Positions 1-5,995 of a DNA stretch of 5,995 bases are shown piece by piece. Under the pieces are notes generated by a model, which saw only the letters and a list, made by a program, of their open reading frames with translations, did no database searches and had not been told where the DNA came from. Made by a program: the position numbers and the translations under genes. Source of the stretch: Desulfocapsa sulfexigens (GTDB lineage Bacteria > Desulfobacterota > Desulfobulbia > Desulfobulbales > Desulfocapsaceae); NCBI GenBank assembly GCA_015661935.1, contig DQVD01000026.1, forward strand, positions 1 through 5,995, written 5' to 3'. How positions within the stretch are numbered: the first letter of the stretch is position 1; every line of letters starts with the position of its first letter.

Positions 1-2613
1 GTTGGCCCATGTAGGTCCGCGTCCGTCTTCACGTTTACAATATGGAGTTGTTGGCAGGTTACCACCGTAGATGGAGGAACAACCGGTTGCATTGGCAATC
101 AGCATTCTGTCACCAAACATCTGGGTAACAAGTTTAATGTATGGAGTCTCGCCACAACCGGCACAAGCGCCAGAGAACTCAAACAGTGGGCGAAGCAGCT
201 GGCTTCCCTTGATGGTAGTCGGGTTAAAATCAGCTGAATCAACCTCAGGAAGTGCCAGAAAATATTCCACGTTTTTGGCTTGAGTGGTGCGGATTTTCTC
301 AGTATTTGCCACCATCTGCAATGCCTTATTGCCTTTTTTGCCAGGACATACGTCCACACACTGAGTACATGAGCAGCAATCCTGAGTGAACACCTGGATG
401 GCAAATTTGGAATCCTTGAAGGCCTTTCCAACGGCAGGAATGGTTTTGAAGCTCTTGGGAGCTTTAACCATTTTACCAATTTTCATACGTATGGCAGCAT
501 GAGGACAAACGAGCGAACACTGACCACATTGGATACAGTTTTCTTCGAGCCACTCGGGTACATGAACACCGATATTACGTTTCTCGTACTGGGTGGTTCC
601 TGTTGGCCAGGTACCATCATTAGGCATCTCAGATACTTTAACCCGATCACCTTTACCTTCCATCATTTTCGCAGTAACATTTTTAACAAAGTCAGGAGCA
701 AAGTCAGGAACGGTTGGAGGCATCTCGTGACCGCTGGTGGATTTGGCAAGTGTTACCTGAACGATGTTTTTAACTGCAGCATCGACGGCCTCGTAGTTCA
801 TATTGACAATCTTGTCACCTTTTTTGCCATAGGTTTTTTTGATGGCATTCTTAATGGCAGCAATGGCTTCTTTCTCGGTGATGATACCGGAGATGAGGAA
901 GAAAGCAGTCTGCATGATCATGTTGATGCGCGCACCAAGCCCAAGAGCCTCACCAAGGGAAAGTGCATCGATGATGTAGAATTTTGCTTTTTTATTGATC
1001 AGATCTTTTTGAACACTGCCTGGCAGTTCTTTCCAGATCTGTTTGGCATTAAAAGTGGTGGTGAGGAGGAAGGTTCCGCCCTCATCAAGATTGCGAAGCA
1101 TGTCGTACTGATCAAGGAAGGTGAAGTTATGACATGCAATGAAGTTGGCCTTATTAATAAGGTAAGGAGCAACAACCCGGTTTTTACCAAATCTCAGGTG
1201 AGAGGTGGTGATGGATCCAGATTTTTTTGAGTCATAAACAAAGTAACCCTGAGCAGAGTTATCAGTTTCAGTACCAATGATTTTAATGGTGTTTTTGTTA
1301 GCACCAACAGTACCATCAGATCCTAAACCATAGAACATGGCACGATATACATCGTCGCCTTCAATGGAGTAATCAGCATCGTAGGCAAGGCTGGTTCCAG
1401 CAAGGTCATCGTTTGGACCAACGCAGAAATGATTTTTAGGAGCCATGGCTTCCATATTATCAAATACAGCCTTTACCATGGCGGGGGTGAATTCAGCAGA
1501 ACCGAGTCCATAACGACCGGAAAGAATCAGTGGCATGTAAGCTGAACTGTTTGCCTCAATTGCCTCACCAACTGCATTGCGGATATCAAGATACAGTGGC
1601 TCACCTGCAGATCCTGGCTCTTTTGTTCTATCAAGCACAGTAATACGTTCGACCGTTGCAGGCAGGGCATTAACCATTGCTTTGCAATCAAAGGGTCGAA
1701 ACAGGCGCACAATCACCAGACCAACATTTTTACCTTCACTTACAAGGTGGTCGATGGTGGCAGAAACTGTCTCGCAGCCGGATGCCATCATAACAACAAC
1801 GTCTGTTGCATCAGGTGATCCGTAGTAATCAAAAAGATGGTACTGGCGGCCGGTGAGATCTGCGAATTTGTCCATGGTGTCCTGAACAATTTTCGGAGTG
1901 GCATCGTAAAAAGTGTTCACTGTCTCACGACCTGTGAAGTAAACATCAGGATTTTGCGCTGTACCGCGAATGGTTGGACGGTCAGGTGTCAGTGCACGAT
2001 TACGATGAGCAATGATATTATCTTCATCGATAATTGCACTCATATCATCATAGGTGAGTTCTTCAATTTTCTGGATTTCATGAGAGGTACGGAAACCATC
2101 AAAGAAATGGATAAAAGGAATACGGGAAGCAAGGGAGGCCTGAGTTGCAATCAGAGACATATCCATACATTCCTGGACATTCTGGGAGCAAAGCATTCCC
2201 CAACCGGTCTGACGTGCAGCATAAATATCAGCGTGATCTCCGAAAATGGAAAGTCCCTGAGCAGCGATGGAGCGTGCTGTTACATGAAAAACGGTGGGAG
2301 TGAGCTCACCGGCAATTTTATACATATTGGGGAGCATCAGGAGAAGACCTTGAGATGCTGTAAAAGTGGTACACAAAACGCCGGTGGCAAGGGAGCCATG
2401 CAGGGAACCTGCAACACCACCCTCCGATTGCATCTGAGTTACTACAGGAACAGAGCCCCAGATATTTTCCTGCATAACGGTGGCTTTGGTGTCAGCCTCA
2501 GCAGCCATTGGTGAAGAAGGGGTAATAGGGTAGATAGTAATAACTTCGCTGGTGGCGTAGGCAACATGGGTACAAGCCTGGTTACCATCAATTGTGACCA
2601 TTTTTCTCGACAT
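1..2613 (-). CDS. nifJ: Pyruvate:ferredoxin (flavodoxin) oxidoreductase, 3' end cut off by window edge
   Basis: This gene encodes the single-chain enzyme that oxidatively decarboxylates pyruvate with CoA to acetyl-CoA and CO2, passing electrons through TPP and three [4Fe-4S] clusters to ferredoxin or flavodoxin in the cytoplasm. The frame is open for 871 codons from ATG 2613 to the left edge; the family is about 1170-1230 residues, so roughly 300-360 are missing. Seen in order: the N-terminal pyruvate/TPP domain with YPITPSSPM (28-36), T31, E64 in QSEGG and R114, all at D. africanus numbering; LDRTKEPGSAGEPLYLD (327-343); GLGSDGTVGANKN (429-441); a two-cluster ferredoxin domain with C693, C696, C699, C703P and C746, C749, C752, C756P; then GACAGCGETPY with C817 and C820, plus C845 in ATGCSS, ligands of the proximal cluster. 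The fourth proximal-cluster ligand and the main TPP/Mg motif lie off the edge. No stop or frameshift was found. The family call is very secure; nifJ is the usual label and does not imply nitrogen fixation. Confidence 0.98.
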   Translation of the reverse strand, partial: MSRKMVTIDGNQACTHVAYATSEVITIYPITPSSPMAAEADTKATVMQENIWGSVPVVTQMQSEGGVAGSLHGSLATGVLCTTFTASQGLLLMLPNMYKIAGELTPTVFHVTARSIAAQGLSIFGDHADIYAARQTGWGMLCSQNVQECMDMSLIATQASLASRIPFIHFFDGFRTSHEIQKIEELTYDDMSAIIDEDNIIAHRNRALTPDRPTIRGTAQNPDVYFTGRETVNTFYDATPKIVQDTMDKFADLTGRQYHLFDYYGSPDATDVVVMMASGCETVSATIDHLVSEGKNVGLVIVRLFRPFDCKAMVNALPATVERITVLDRTKEPGSAGEPLYLDIRNAVGEAIEANSSAYMPLILSGRYGLGSAEFTPAMVKAVFDNMEAMAPKNHFCVGPNDDLAGTSLAYDADYSIEGDDVYRAMFYGLGSDGTVGANKNTIKIIGTETDNSAQGYFVYDSKKSGSITTSHLRFGKNRVVAPYLINKANFIACHNFTFLDQYDMLRNLDEGGTFLLTTTFNAKQIWKELPGSVQKDLINKKAKFYIIDALSLGEALGLGARINMIMQTAFFLISGIITEKEAIAAIKNAIKKTYGKKGDKIVNMNYEAVDAAVKNIVQVTLAKSTSGHEMPPTVPDFAPDFVKNVTAKMMEGKGDRVKVSEMPNDGTWPTGTTQYEKRNIGVHVPEWLEENCIQCGQCSLVCPHAAIRMKIGKMVKAPKSFKTIPAVGKAFKDSKFAIQVFTQDCCSCTQCVDVCPGKKGNKALQMVANTEKIRTTQAKNVEYFLALPEVDSADFNPTTIKGSQLLRPLFEFSGACAGCGETPYIKLVTQMFGDRMLIANATGCSSIYGGNLPTTPYCKREDGRGPTWAN

Positions 2614-2622
2614 AGGGTGGTA

Positions 2623-2629
2623 CTCCTTT
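2623..2629 (-). promoter_or_regulatory. Strong ribosome binding site of the oxidoreductase gene
   Basis: On the minus strand the bases read AAAGGAG, with 9 bases between GGAG and the ATG at 2613. This near-ideal Shine-Dalgarno fixes the start at MSRKMVTIDG rather than at the second Met (codon 5). It follows directly on, and shares bases with, the tandem repeat upstream. Confidence 0.85.
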
Positions 2630-2647
2630 GTTGTTTGTTGTTTGTTG
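2627..2647 (-). repeat. Three perfect tandem copies of a 7-base unit in the oxidoreductase leader
   Basis: The plus strand carries TTTGTTG three times without mismatch (2627-2633, 2634-2640, 2641-2647); on the mRNA strand this is CAACAAA x3, running into the GGAG of the ribosome binding site. It lies in the 67-base gap between the CBS/ACT gene and the oxidoreductase gene. The tract is low in G and so likely unstructured, which may keep the ribosome binding site accessible. Copy number could vary by slippage without changing the spacing from ribosome binding site to start. Its function is unknown. Confidence 0.9.
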
Positions 2648-2668
2648 GTGAAAATTGGTGTTTTTTTT

Positions 2669-2680
2669 AATATAAATATA
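2669..2680 (-). promoter_or_regulatory. Doubled TATATT hexamer, possible weak promoter -10 region for the oxidoreductase gene
   Basis: Just after the stop codon of the CBS/ACT gene, the minus strand reads TATATT twice back to back, each 5 of 6 matches to a sigma70 -10 box, followed by a run of A. No convincing -35 box is seen 16-18 bases upstream (best match 3 of 6, inside the upstream coding end). It may be an internal promoter or simply AT-rich spacer. There is no terminator-like hairpin in this gap, so read-through from the upstream gene is expected. Confidence 0.25.
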
Positions 2681-3361
2681 TTACTTTTTAGGTAAATTCT
2701 TCAGATCGTCAATTCCCTGGCTGACAATATTGTAGCCTTCCATGGCTCCAAGCTCTTTAATGAGATCGTCAACTTCACCATTATAGGGCATGATGCGGAT
2801 AGAAACACGTTTGGATCCGGTGGGGGCATCATCAAAAGAAGTAAGAATGGAAAGAACTCTGGCACGATTCTGACGCAGGATATCGATGACTTGAGAGACA
2901 GTGCCCCCCTTATCGGACATATCCATGACAATTTGAAAAGCACCATCCTGGATACCGGTGGCATGAATAAAGCCACGAAGGACATCGGATTCTGAGAGCA
3001 GACCTACAAGGTTTCCATCATCATCAATGATAACCAGACCGGAAATTGTTTCATTTAGCATGACAAGTGCAGCTTTTTCCAATGTGTCATCCTGCCCTAG
3101 GCTGACAGGGTTAGCACTCATCACGTCTTTAACCTTCATTTCAGAAAGAAGATAATACATTTCGTGCATATCCATCTCTGTTTTAGATGATGGTGATGCT
3201 TCTTTCAGGTCACGGTCGGTGATGATACCAACCAGTTTTCCATGGGAGACAACAGGAAGGCGTCTGATTTTGTTGTCCTTCATGGTTCTCCCGGCACGCA
3301 TGACCGAGGTACTGGCATCCACAGTAAGTACGGTAGTTGCCATCCAATCCTTGATTAGCAT
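2681..3361 (-). CDS. CBS-CBS-ACT domain protein, AcuB-like regulator
   Basis: A soluble 226-residue protein with no signal peptide or membrane segment. The first CBS motif covers about residues 1-57 (MLIKDWM, then RRLPVVSHGKLVGIITDRDL at 33-52). The second covers about 75-133 (MKVKDVMSANPVSL, then GLVIIDDDGNLVGLLSESDV). The C-terminal part, about 142-215, looks like an ACT fold (dispensable linker, then VSQVIDILRQNRARVLSIL and KRVSIRIMP). This order and length match the AcuB type. Paired CBS domains typically bind adenosine nucleotides or SAM and ACT domains bind amino acids, so a ligand-sensing role is likely, but the ligand cannot be read from the sequence. ATG 3361 is chosen because AAGGAGG lies 4 bases upstream; an in-frame ATG at 3409 would add 16 residues encoded partly by that ribosome binding site. 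The gene is 67 bases upstream of, and co-oriented with, the pyruvate oxidoreductase, suggesting one transcript. Bacillus AcuB is linked to acetoin use; no acetoin genes are seen here, so that name is not carried over. Confidence 0.9.
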   Translation of the reverse strand: MLIKDWMATTVLTVDASTSVMRAGRTMKDNKIRRLPVVSHGKLVGIITDRDLKEASPSSKTEMDMHEMYYLLSEMKVKDVMSANPVSLGQDDTLEKAALVMLNETISGLVIIDDDGNLVGLLSESDVLRGFIHATGIQDGAFQIVMDMSDKGGTVSQVIDILRQNRARVLSILTSFDDAPTGSKRVSIRIMPYNGEVDDLIKELGAMEGYNIVSQGIDDLKNLPKK

Positions 3362-3365
3362 AGAG

Positions 3366-3372
3366 CCTCCTT
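3366..3372 (-). promoter_or_regulatory. Ribosome binding site deciding the start of the CBS/ACT gene
   Basis: The minus strand reads AAGGAGG, a perfect Shine-Dalgarno core, 4 bases before ATG 3361. The spacing is slightly short, but no comparable site precedes the alternative ATG at 3409, so the shorter protein is preferred. Confidence 0.8.
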
Positions 3373-3382
3373 GTAAATTACA
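3372..3382. promoter_or_regulatory. 11-base palindrome abutting the CBS/ACT ribosome binding site
   Basis: TGTAAATTACA is a perfect inverted repeat (TGTAA / TTACA) around one central base, and its left end touches the ribosome binding site. It could be an operator half-element or chance AT-rich symmetry. The one-base centre rules out a stable RNA hairpin from these arms alone. No regulator is assigned. Confidence 0.25.
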
Positions 3383-3457
3383 GGTGATACTAAAGTGTAA
3401 TGAGAGCACTGCCGGGTCGAGTCTTTGCAGGCTGATTAGTCATCTGCATAGAAGTAG

Positions 3458-3501
3458 TGACGCAGAACCCGTTAATATAGAACATTTTCCAGTCTGACGC
3501 A
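3458..3501. repeat. Direct repeat TGACGCA, two copies 37 bases apart
   Basis: TGACGCA occurs at 3458-3464 and 3495-3501. The second copy overlaps the predicted -35 box of the minus-strand promoter and the first lies just downstream of its -10 box, so the pair brackets that promoter. A 7-base match can arise by chance; the placement is the only reason to list it. Confidence 0.3.
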
Positions 3502-3502
3502 A
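3474..3502 (-). promoter_or_regulatory. Candidate sigma70 promoter for the CBS/ACT-oxidoreductase unit
   Basis: On the minus strand TTGCGT (3502-3497) is followed after 17 bases by TATATT (3479-3474): a moderate -35 box, optimal spacing and a 5-of-6 -10 box. Transcription would begin near 3467, giving a leader of about 105 bases before ATG 3361. It is a motif-based prediction only. Confidence 0.45.
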
Positions 3503-3520
3503 GCATGGAATAGTATTGCG

Positions 3521-3550
3521 TTGACAGTCACCATTCTATGGCGGAATGAT
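3521..3550 (+). promoter_or_regulatory. Candidate sigma70 promoter for pabBC
   Basis: A perfect TTGACA at 3521-3526 is followed after 18 bases by AATGAT (3545-3550), 4 of 6 matches to a -10 box. Transcription would begin near 3557, leaving a leader of about 37 bases. The -35 box is embedded in a small palindrome, TGAC-A-GTCA (3522-3530), which could serve as an operator. The weak -10 box limits confidence. Confidence 0.5.
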
Positions 3551-3593
3551 TTTTTTTCTTGAAATTCCACCTTAAATTGATAGAAGAGGGTGC

Positions 3594-5507
3594 ATGATAC
3601 CATTGAAACATAAACAGCTCGATTCCCTGCTTTCAGCTCTTCAAAATGAGGAGGAGTATGTTTTTCTTGATACTATTCGCAGTGATATCGAAAATTGTCA
3701 TTCTTTTCTCTTTTTGCAGCCCTCAGGGCGGCTGGATTTTTTTGCAGGGAAAGATCCGGAGAAATTTGTTGCTGAAATGGAGAAAATGCTTGCTGCAGGC
3801 TATTATCTTGCCGGTTGGCTGAGTTATGAATTCGGCTATCTGCTTGAATCGCAGATTGAAAATCTGTTACCTTCCAGTTTGCGGCAGGGGGCTCTCCTTG
3901 CATCTTTTGGACTGTTCCGTGAACCATTTGGTTTTGATCATGGGACTGGTAAAACATCTTTCCCGATTGCTGAGTCTGCAGTCCCTCTCGACGGTTTTCA
4001 TATTGACAATCTACAGCTCAGTCAGGAAAAAGAGAGTTATCTTAATGCTATCACTCGTATTAAGGAATACATTGCAGCGGGTGACACCTATCAGGTGAAT
4101 TACACGCTAAAACTGCTCTTTGATTTTTCCGGTTCGCCCCTTGCCTTTTATAGAAATTTACGCAGAAATCAGTCTGTTGCTTACGGGGCAATTGTGAACC
4201 TTGGTGATGAACACATCCTCTCTCTGTCCCCTGAATTGTTTTTCAGGATATATGATAACTCCATTCTTGTTCGGCCCATGAAAGGAACCATGAAACGCGG
4301 CCGATCCTTCGGAGAAGATCTGGAGTTTTGTCAACAGTTACGAAAAGACATTAAAAATCGCAGTGAAAACGTGATGATTGTGGACCTGCTCCGTAACGAT
4401 CTGGGACGCCTCAGTCATCAGTTTGGAGACGCCAAAGTGGTAACAAAATCACTCTTTGATGTGGAGCGGTACGAGAGTGTGCTGCAGATGACTTCAACAA
4501 TCTGTACCGGAACAGATGGTGCATTACTTAATAAAGTCTCGATGTTTGATTTTTTTAAGGCTTTATTTCCCTGCGGCTCTGTTACCGGTGCTCCAAAGAT
4601 TCGAACCATGGAGATTATACGGGAACTCGAACAATCTCCACGTGGAGTGTATACCGGGGCGATAGGATATTTTGCACCAAATGGTACGGGAACTTTTAAT
4701 GTTCCTATTCGTACTTTGCGTCTTGCGAATGGTAAGGGGGAAATGGGAATCGGCTCTGGTATTGTGCATGATTCAGATCCTGAACAGGAATGGGAAGAAT
4801 GTCTTTTGAAAGCACATTTTTTAACCAGGCCGGTTTCTGACTTTTATCTTATTGAGACACTTCTCTGGGAACCTGGGAAAGGGTATTGGTTGCTTGATGA
4901 ACATCTAGAGCGGTTGGAACAATCGGCGCTTTATTTTTGTTTTGATTTTGCAAGAGAGGACATTCTTGAAGTTTTAAACGGTCTGATCGGTGACGGAAAT
5001 TTTGATGAGCAATGCGTTAGAGTACGATTAACTCTTCAAAAAGACGGCGGCATAGAATCGACTTTTCAAGTATGCACAGCTCCAGTCCAGAGAAGTTTAT
5101 CCGAGAAGCCCGCAATACTCCATGATGAGCTTCCCTGCATTCATCTCTCAGAGCAAAAGATAGATTCAACTTCTCCCTGGTTTTTTCATAAGACCAGTAA
5201 ACGGAAACTGTTTCAGGATGAGTTTGCCAGAGCCGGAAAACTGGGTCTCTTTGATATTGTTTTTCTAAATGAAAAACAGGAATTGACCGAAGGCTGTATC
5301 TCCAATCTCATTCTTTTTCTCGATGGGAAATATTATACTCCCCCGGTTTCTTCCGGTCTGCTTAGTGGCACCATGCGAACCCATCTCCTTTCTGACTCGT
5401 CTATTAAGCTCCATAAAAAAGTATTAAGCATAAACGATCTTTATCGGGCCGAGGCTCTGTTTTGCTGTAATTCAGTTCGAGGACTTGTTCAGGTTATTAT
5501 TAAGTGA
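3594..5507 (+). CDS. pabB: Bifunctional aminodeoxychorismate synthase component I / 4-amino-4-deoxychorismate lyase (PabB-PabC fusion)
   Basis: A 637-residue cytoplasmic enzyme of p-aminobenzoate synthesis for folate. The PabB half aminates chorismate to 4-amino-4-deoxychorismate; the PabC half eliminates pyruvate using PLP. Residues 20-115 are the variable N-terminal part. The chorismate-binding domain spans about 147-410, with RPMKGT (227-232), SENVMIVDLLRNDLGR (257-272) and CGSVTGAPK (327-335). K230 in that first motif is typical of PabB; anthranilate synthases have Ala there. Class IV aminotransferase-like PabC follows from about 416, with the likely PLP lysine K533 in FHKTSKR, TEGCISNL (565-572) and SGLLSGTMR (587-595). 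The junction is a short linker near 411-416. The start is well fixed: GAGGG sits just upstream (3586-3590), an in-frame stop lies at 3573-3575, and no other ATG falls between. No glutamine amidotransferase subunit (PabA) is in the window, so ammonia supply must come from elsewhere. The gene is monocistronic here, divergent from the CBS/ACT gene. Family and fusion are secure. Confidence 0.96.
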   Translation: MIPLKHKQLDSLLSALQNEEEYVFLDTIRSDIENCHSFLFLQPSGRLDFFAGKDPEKFVAEMEKMLAAGYYLAGWLSYEFGYLLESQIENLLPSSLRQGALLASFGLFREPFGFDHGTGKTSFPIAESAVPLDGFHIDNLQLSQEKESYLNAITRIKEYIAAGDTYQVNYTLKLLFDFSGSPLAFYRNLRRNQSVAYGAIVNLGDEHILSLSPELFFRIYDNSILVRPMKGTMKRGRSFGEDLEFCQQLRKDIKNRSENVMIVDLLRNDLGRLSHQFGDAKVVTKSLFDVERYESVLQMTSTICTGTDGALLNKVSMFDFFKALFPCGSVTGAPKIRTMEIIRELEQSPRGVYTGAIGYFAPNGTGTFNVPIRTLRLANGKGEMGIGSGIVHDSDPEQEWEECLLKAHFLTRPVSDFYLIETLLWEPGKGYWLLDEHLERLEQSALYFCFDFAREDILEVLNGLIGDGNFDEQCVRVRLTLQKDGGIESTFQVCTAPVQRSLSEKPAILHDELPCIHLSEQKIDSTSPWFFHKTSKRKLFQDEFARAGKLGLFDIVFLNEKQELTEGCISNLILFLDGKYYTPPVSSGLLSGTMRTHLLSDSSIKLHKKVLSINDLYRAEALFCCNSVRGLVQVIIK

Positions 5508-5521
5508 TCCTTTAAGGAAAC

Positions 5522-5995
5522 CTATTCCTGCTTGTAGCATTTTCCGAGAGCCTTGGGCGACCGGGACATAAACAATTTACCAACAAGTTGCTGAAAACTG
5601 TTTTCAGAATAGCCATCTTTACGGTTTTTTCTCGTTGAGTAGTGCATGAAAATAAGGGTGAAGATCATAAGTGGAAAAGGAGAAGTTTGAAGCACCTGTG
5701 CCGGAATTCCTGGAAAAAGATCCTGCAGGGCAATACCGCTCACCTGGAGAAAGGCAAAGAACATGGCACCAAGTGCGACACGTATAGGATGCCAGCCGCC
5801 AAAAACAACCAGTGCAAGACCAATCCATCCAATGCCTTCTGCACCCTGAGGGCGCCCCCATCCAGGTTTTAAAGAAAGTGAATAGGCAGCTCCGCCAATG
5901 CCTACCAGAAAAGCTCCCCCAAGAACTGCTGCCATCTGAATTTTTCGGGGATTGAGACCACGCGCAAATGATGCTGCGGGATTTTCTCCAATAGA
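5522..5995 (-). CDS. ABC transporter permease, sugar/nucleoside type (BPD_transp_2), 5' end beyond window edge
   Basis: The C-terminal 157 residues of an inner-membrane permease; the frame is open to the right edge, so the true start is off-window. The first visible residues, SIGENPAASFARGLNPRKIQ, are the conserved cytoplasmic loop of the branched-chain amino acid/simple-sugar permease superfamily, which contacts the ATPase. Membrane segments follow at about 22-40, 55-87 (with GWIGLALVVFGGWHPIRVALGA, probably two passes around the GGWHP turn) and 105-120. The GWIGLALVVFGGW signature points to the NupQ-like second permease that works with a BmpA-type lipoprotein and a double ATPase in purine nucleoside or sugar uptake. 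The substrate is not readable, and the partner genes would be expected upstream, beyond the right edge. The first Met in view (5935) lies inside the conserved domain and is not the start. A hydrophilic, basic tail of about 37 residues follows the last membrane segment. The stop (TAG) is only 14 bases from the convergent pabBC stop. Confidence 0.88.
   Translation of the reverse strand, partial: SIGENPAASFARGLNPRKIQMAAVLGGAFLVGIGGAAYSLSLKPGWGRPQGAEGIGWIGLALVVFGGWHPIRVALGAMFFAFLQVSGIALQDLFPGIPAQVLQTSPFPLMIFTLIFMHYSTRKNRKDGYSENSFQQLVGKLFMSRSPKALGKCYKQE

Noticed and set aside
99..479. 126-codon minus-strand frame within the oxidoreductase gene
   Set aside because: It is out of frame with the ferredoxin-domain coding sequence, which has all eight cluster cysteines in the main frame, so there is no frameshift to rescue.
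499..1230. 243-codon open frame on the plus strand opposite the oxidoreductase gene
   Set aside because: It lies wholly antisense to a conserved coding region, resembles no family, and is explained by the composition of the opposite strand's codons. No convincing ribosome binding site was noted.
1837..2514. 225-codon open frame on the plus strand opposite the oxidoreductase N-terminus
   Set aside because: It is antisense to the invariant T31/E64/R114 region, its translation has no recognisable domain and a Cys/His/Asn-rich composition typical of shadow frames.
2614..2680. Possible terminator or riboswitch between the CBS/ACT and oxidoreductase genes
   Set aside because: The gap is AT-rich with no GC-rich hairpin; the T/A runs stand alone and the length is too short for a known riboswitch class.
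3362..3409. 16-residue N-terminal extension of the CBS/ACT protein from the ATG at 3409
   Set aside because: The extension would be encoded through a perfect AAGGAGG ribosome binding site placed for ATG 3361, and the first CBS domain begins at that downstream Met.
3362..3467. Possible riboswitch in the roughly 105-base leader of the CBS/ACT gene
   Set aside because: I could not recognise any conserved riboswitch core or an anti-terminator/terminator pair by eye.
3487..3510. TTCCA/TGGAA inverted repeat with a 14-base spacer in the divergent region
   Set aside because: The arms are only 5 bases and do not extend; this is expected by chance in a region of this size.

Overview
The window looks like ordinary core chromosome from an anaerobic, mid-GC bacterium. 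A sulfate-reducer-like member of the Desulfobacterota (former Deltaproteobacteria) is my best guess. The main reason is a single-chain pyruvate:ferredoxin oxidoreductase whose substrate and cofactor residues (T31, E64, R114) fall at exactly the numbering of the Desulfovibrio africanus enzyme. The lineage is inferred from protein resemblance only. I see no mobile element, CRISPR array, tRNA or rRNA.

Layout: (1) bases 1-2613, minus strand: the first 871 residues of pyruvate:ferredoxin oxidoreductase; the C-terminal quarter lies beyond the left edge. (2) 2614-2680: a short leader with a strong ribosome binding site and three perfect tandem copies of a 7-base repeat. (3) 2681-3361, minus strand: a 226-residue CBS-CBS-ACT protein of the AcuB type, directly upstream of and co-oriented with the oxidoreductase, so probably in one operon. 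(4) 3362-3593: a divergent promoter region with one sigma70-like promoter candidate for each direction. (5) 3594-5507, plus strand: a bifunctional PabB-PabC fusion for p-aminobenzoate synthesis (folate pathway). (6) 5522-5995, minus strand: the C-terminal 157 residues of an ABC-transporter permease of the sugar/nucleoside (BPD_transp_2) type, convergent with pabBC and entering from the right edge.

How the genes fit together: the oxidoreductase converts pyruvate and CoA to acetyl-CoA, CO2 and reduced ferredoxin, which is central to anaerobic carbon and energy metabolism. The CBS/ACT protein beside it is a plausible nucleotide- or amino-acid-responsive regulator, and this pairing is the most interesting feature of the window. 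The folate gene and the permease appear functionally unrelated to that unit. No clearly new system is visible; the findings are modest and concern regulation and gene context.
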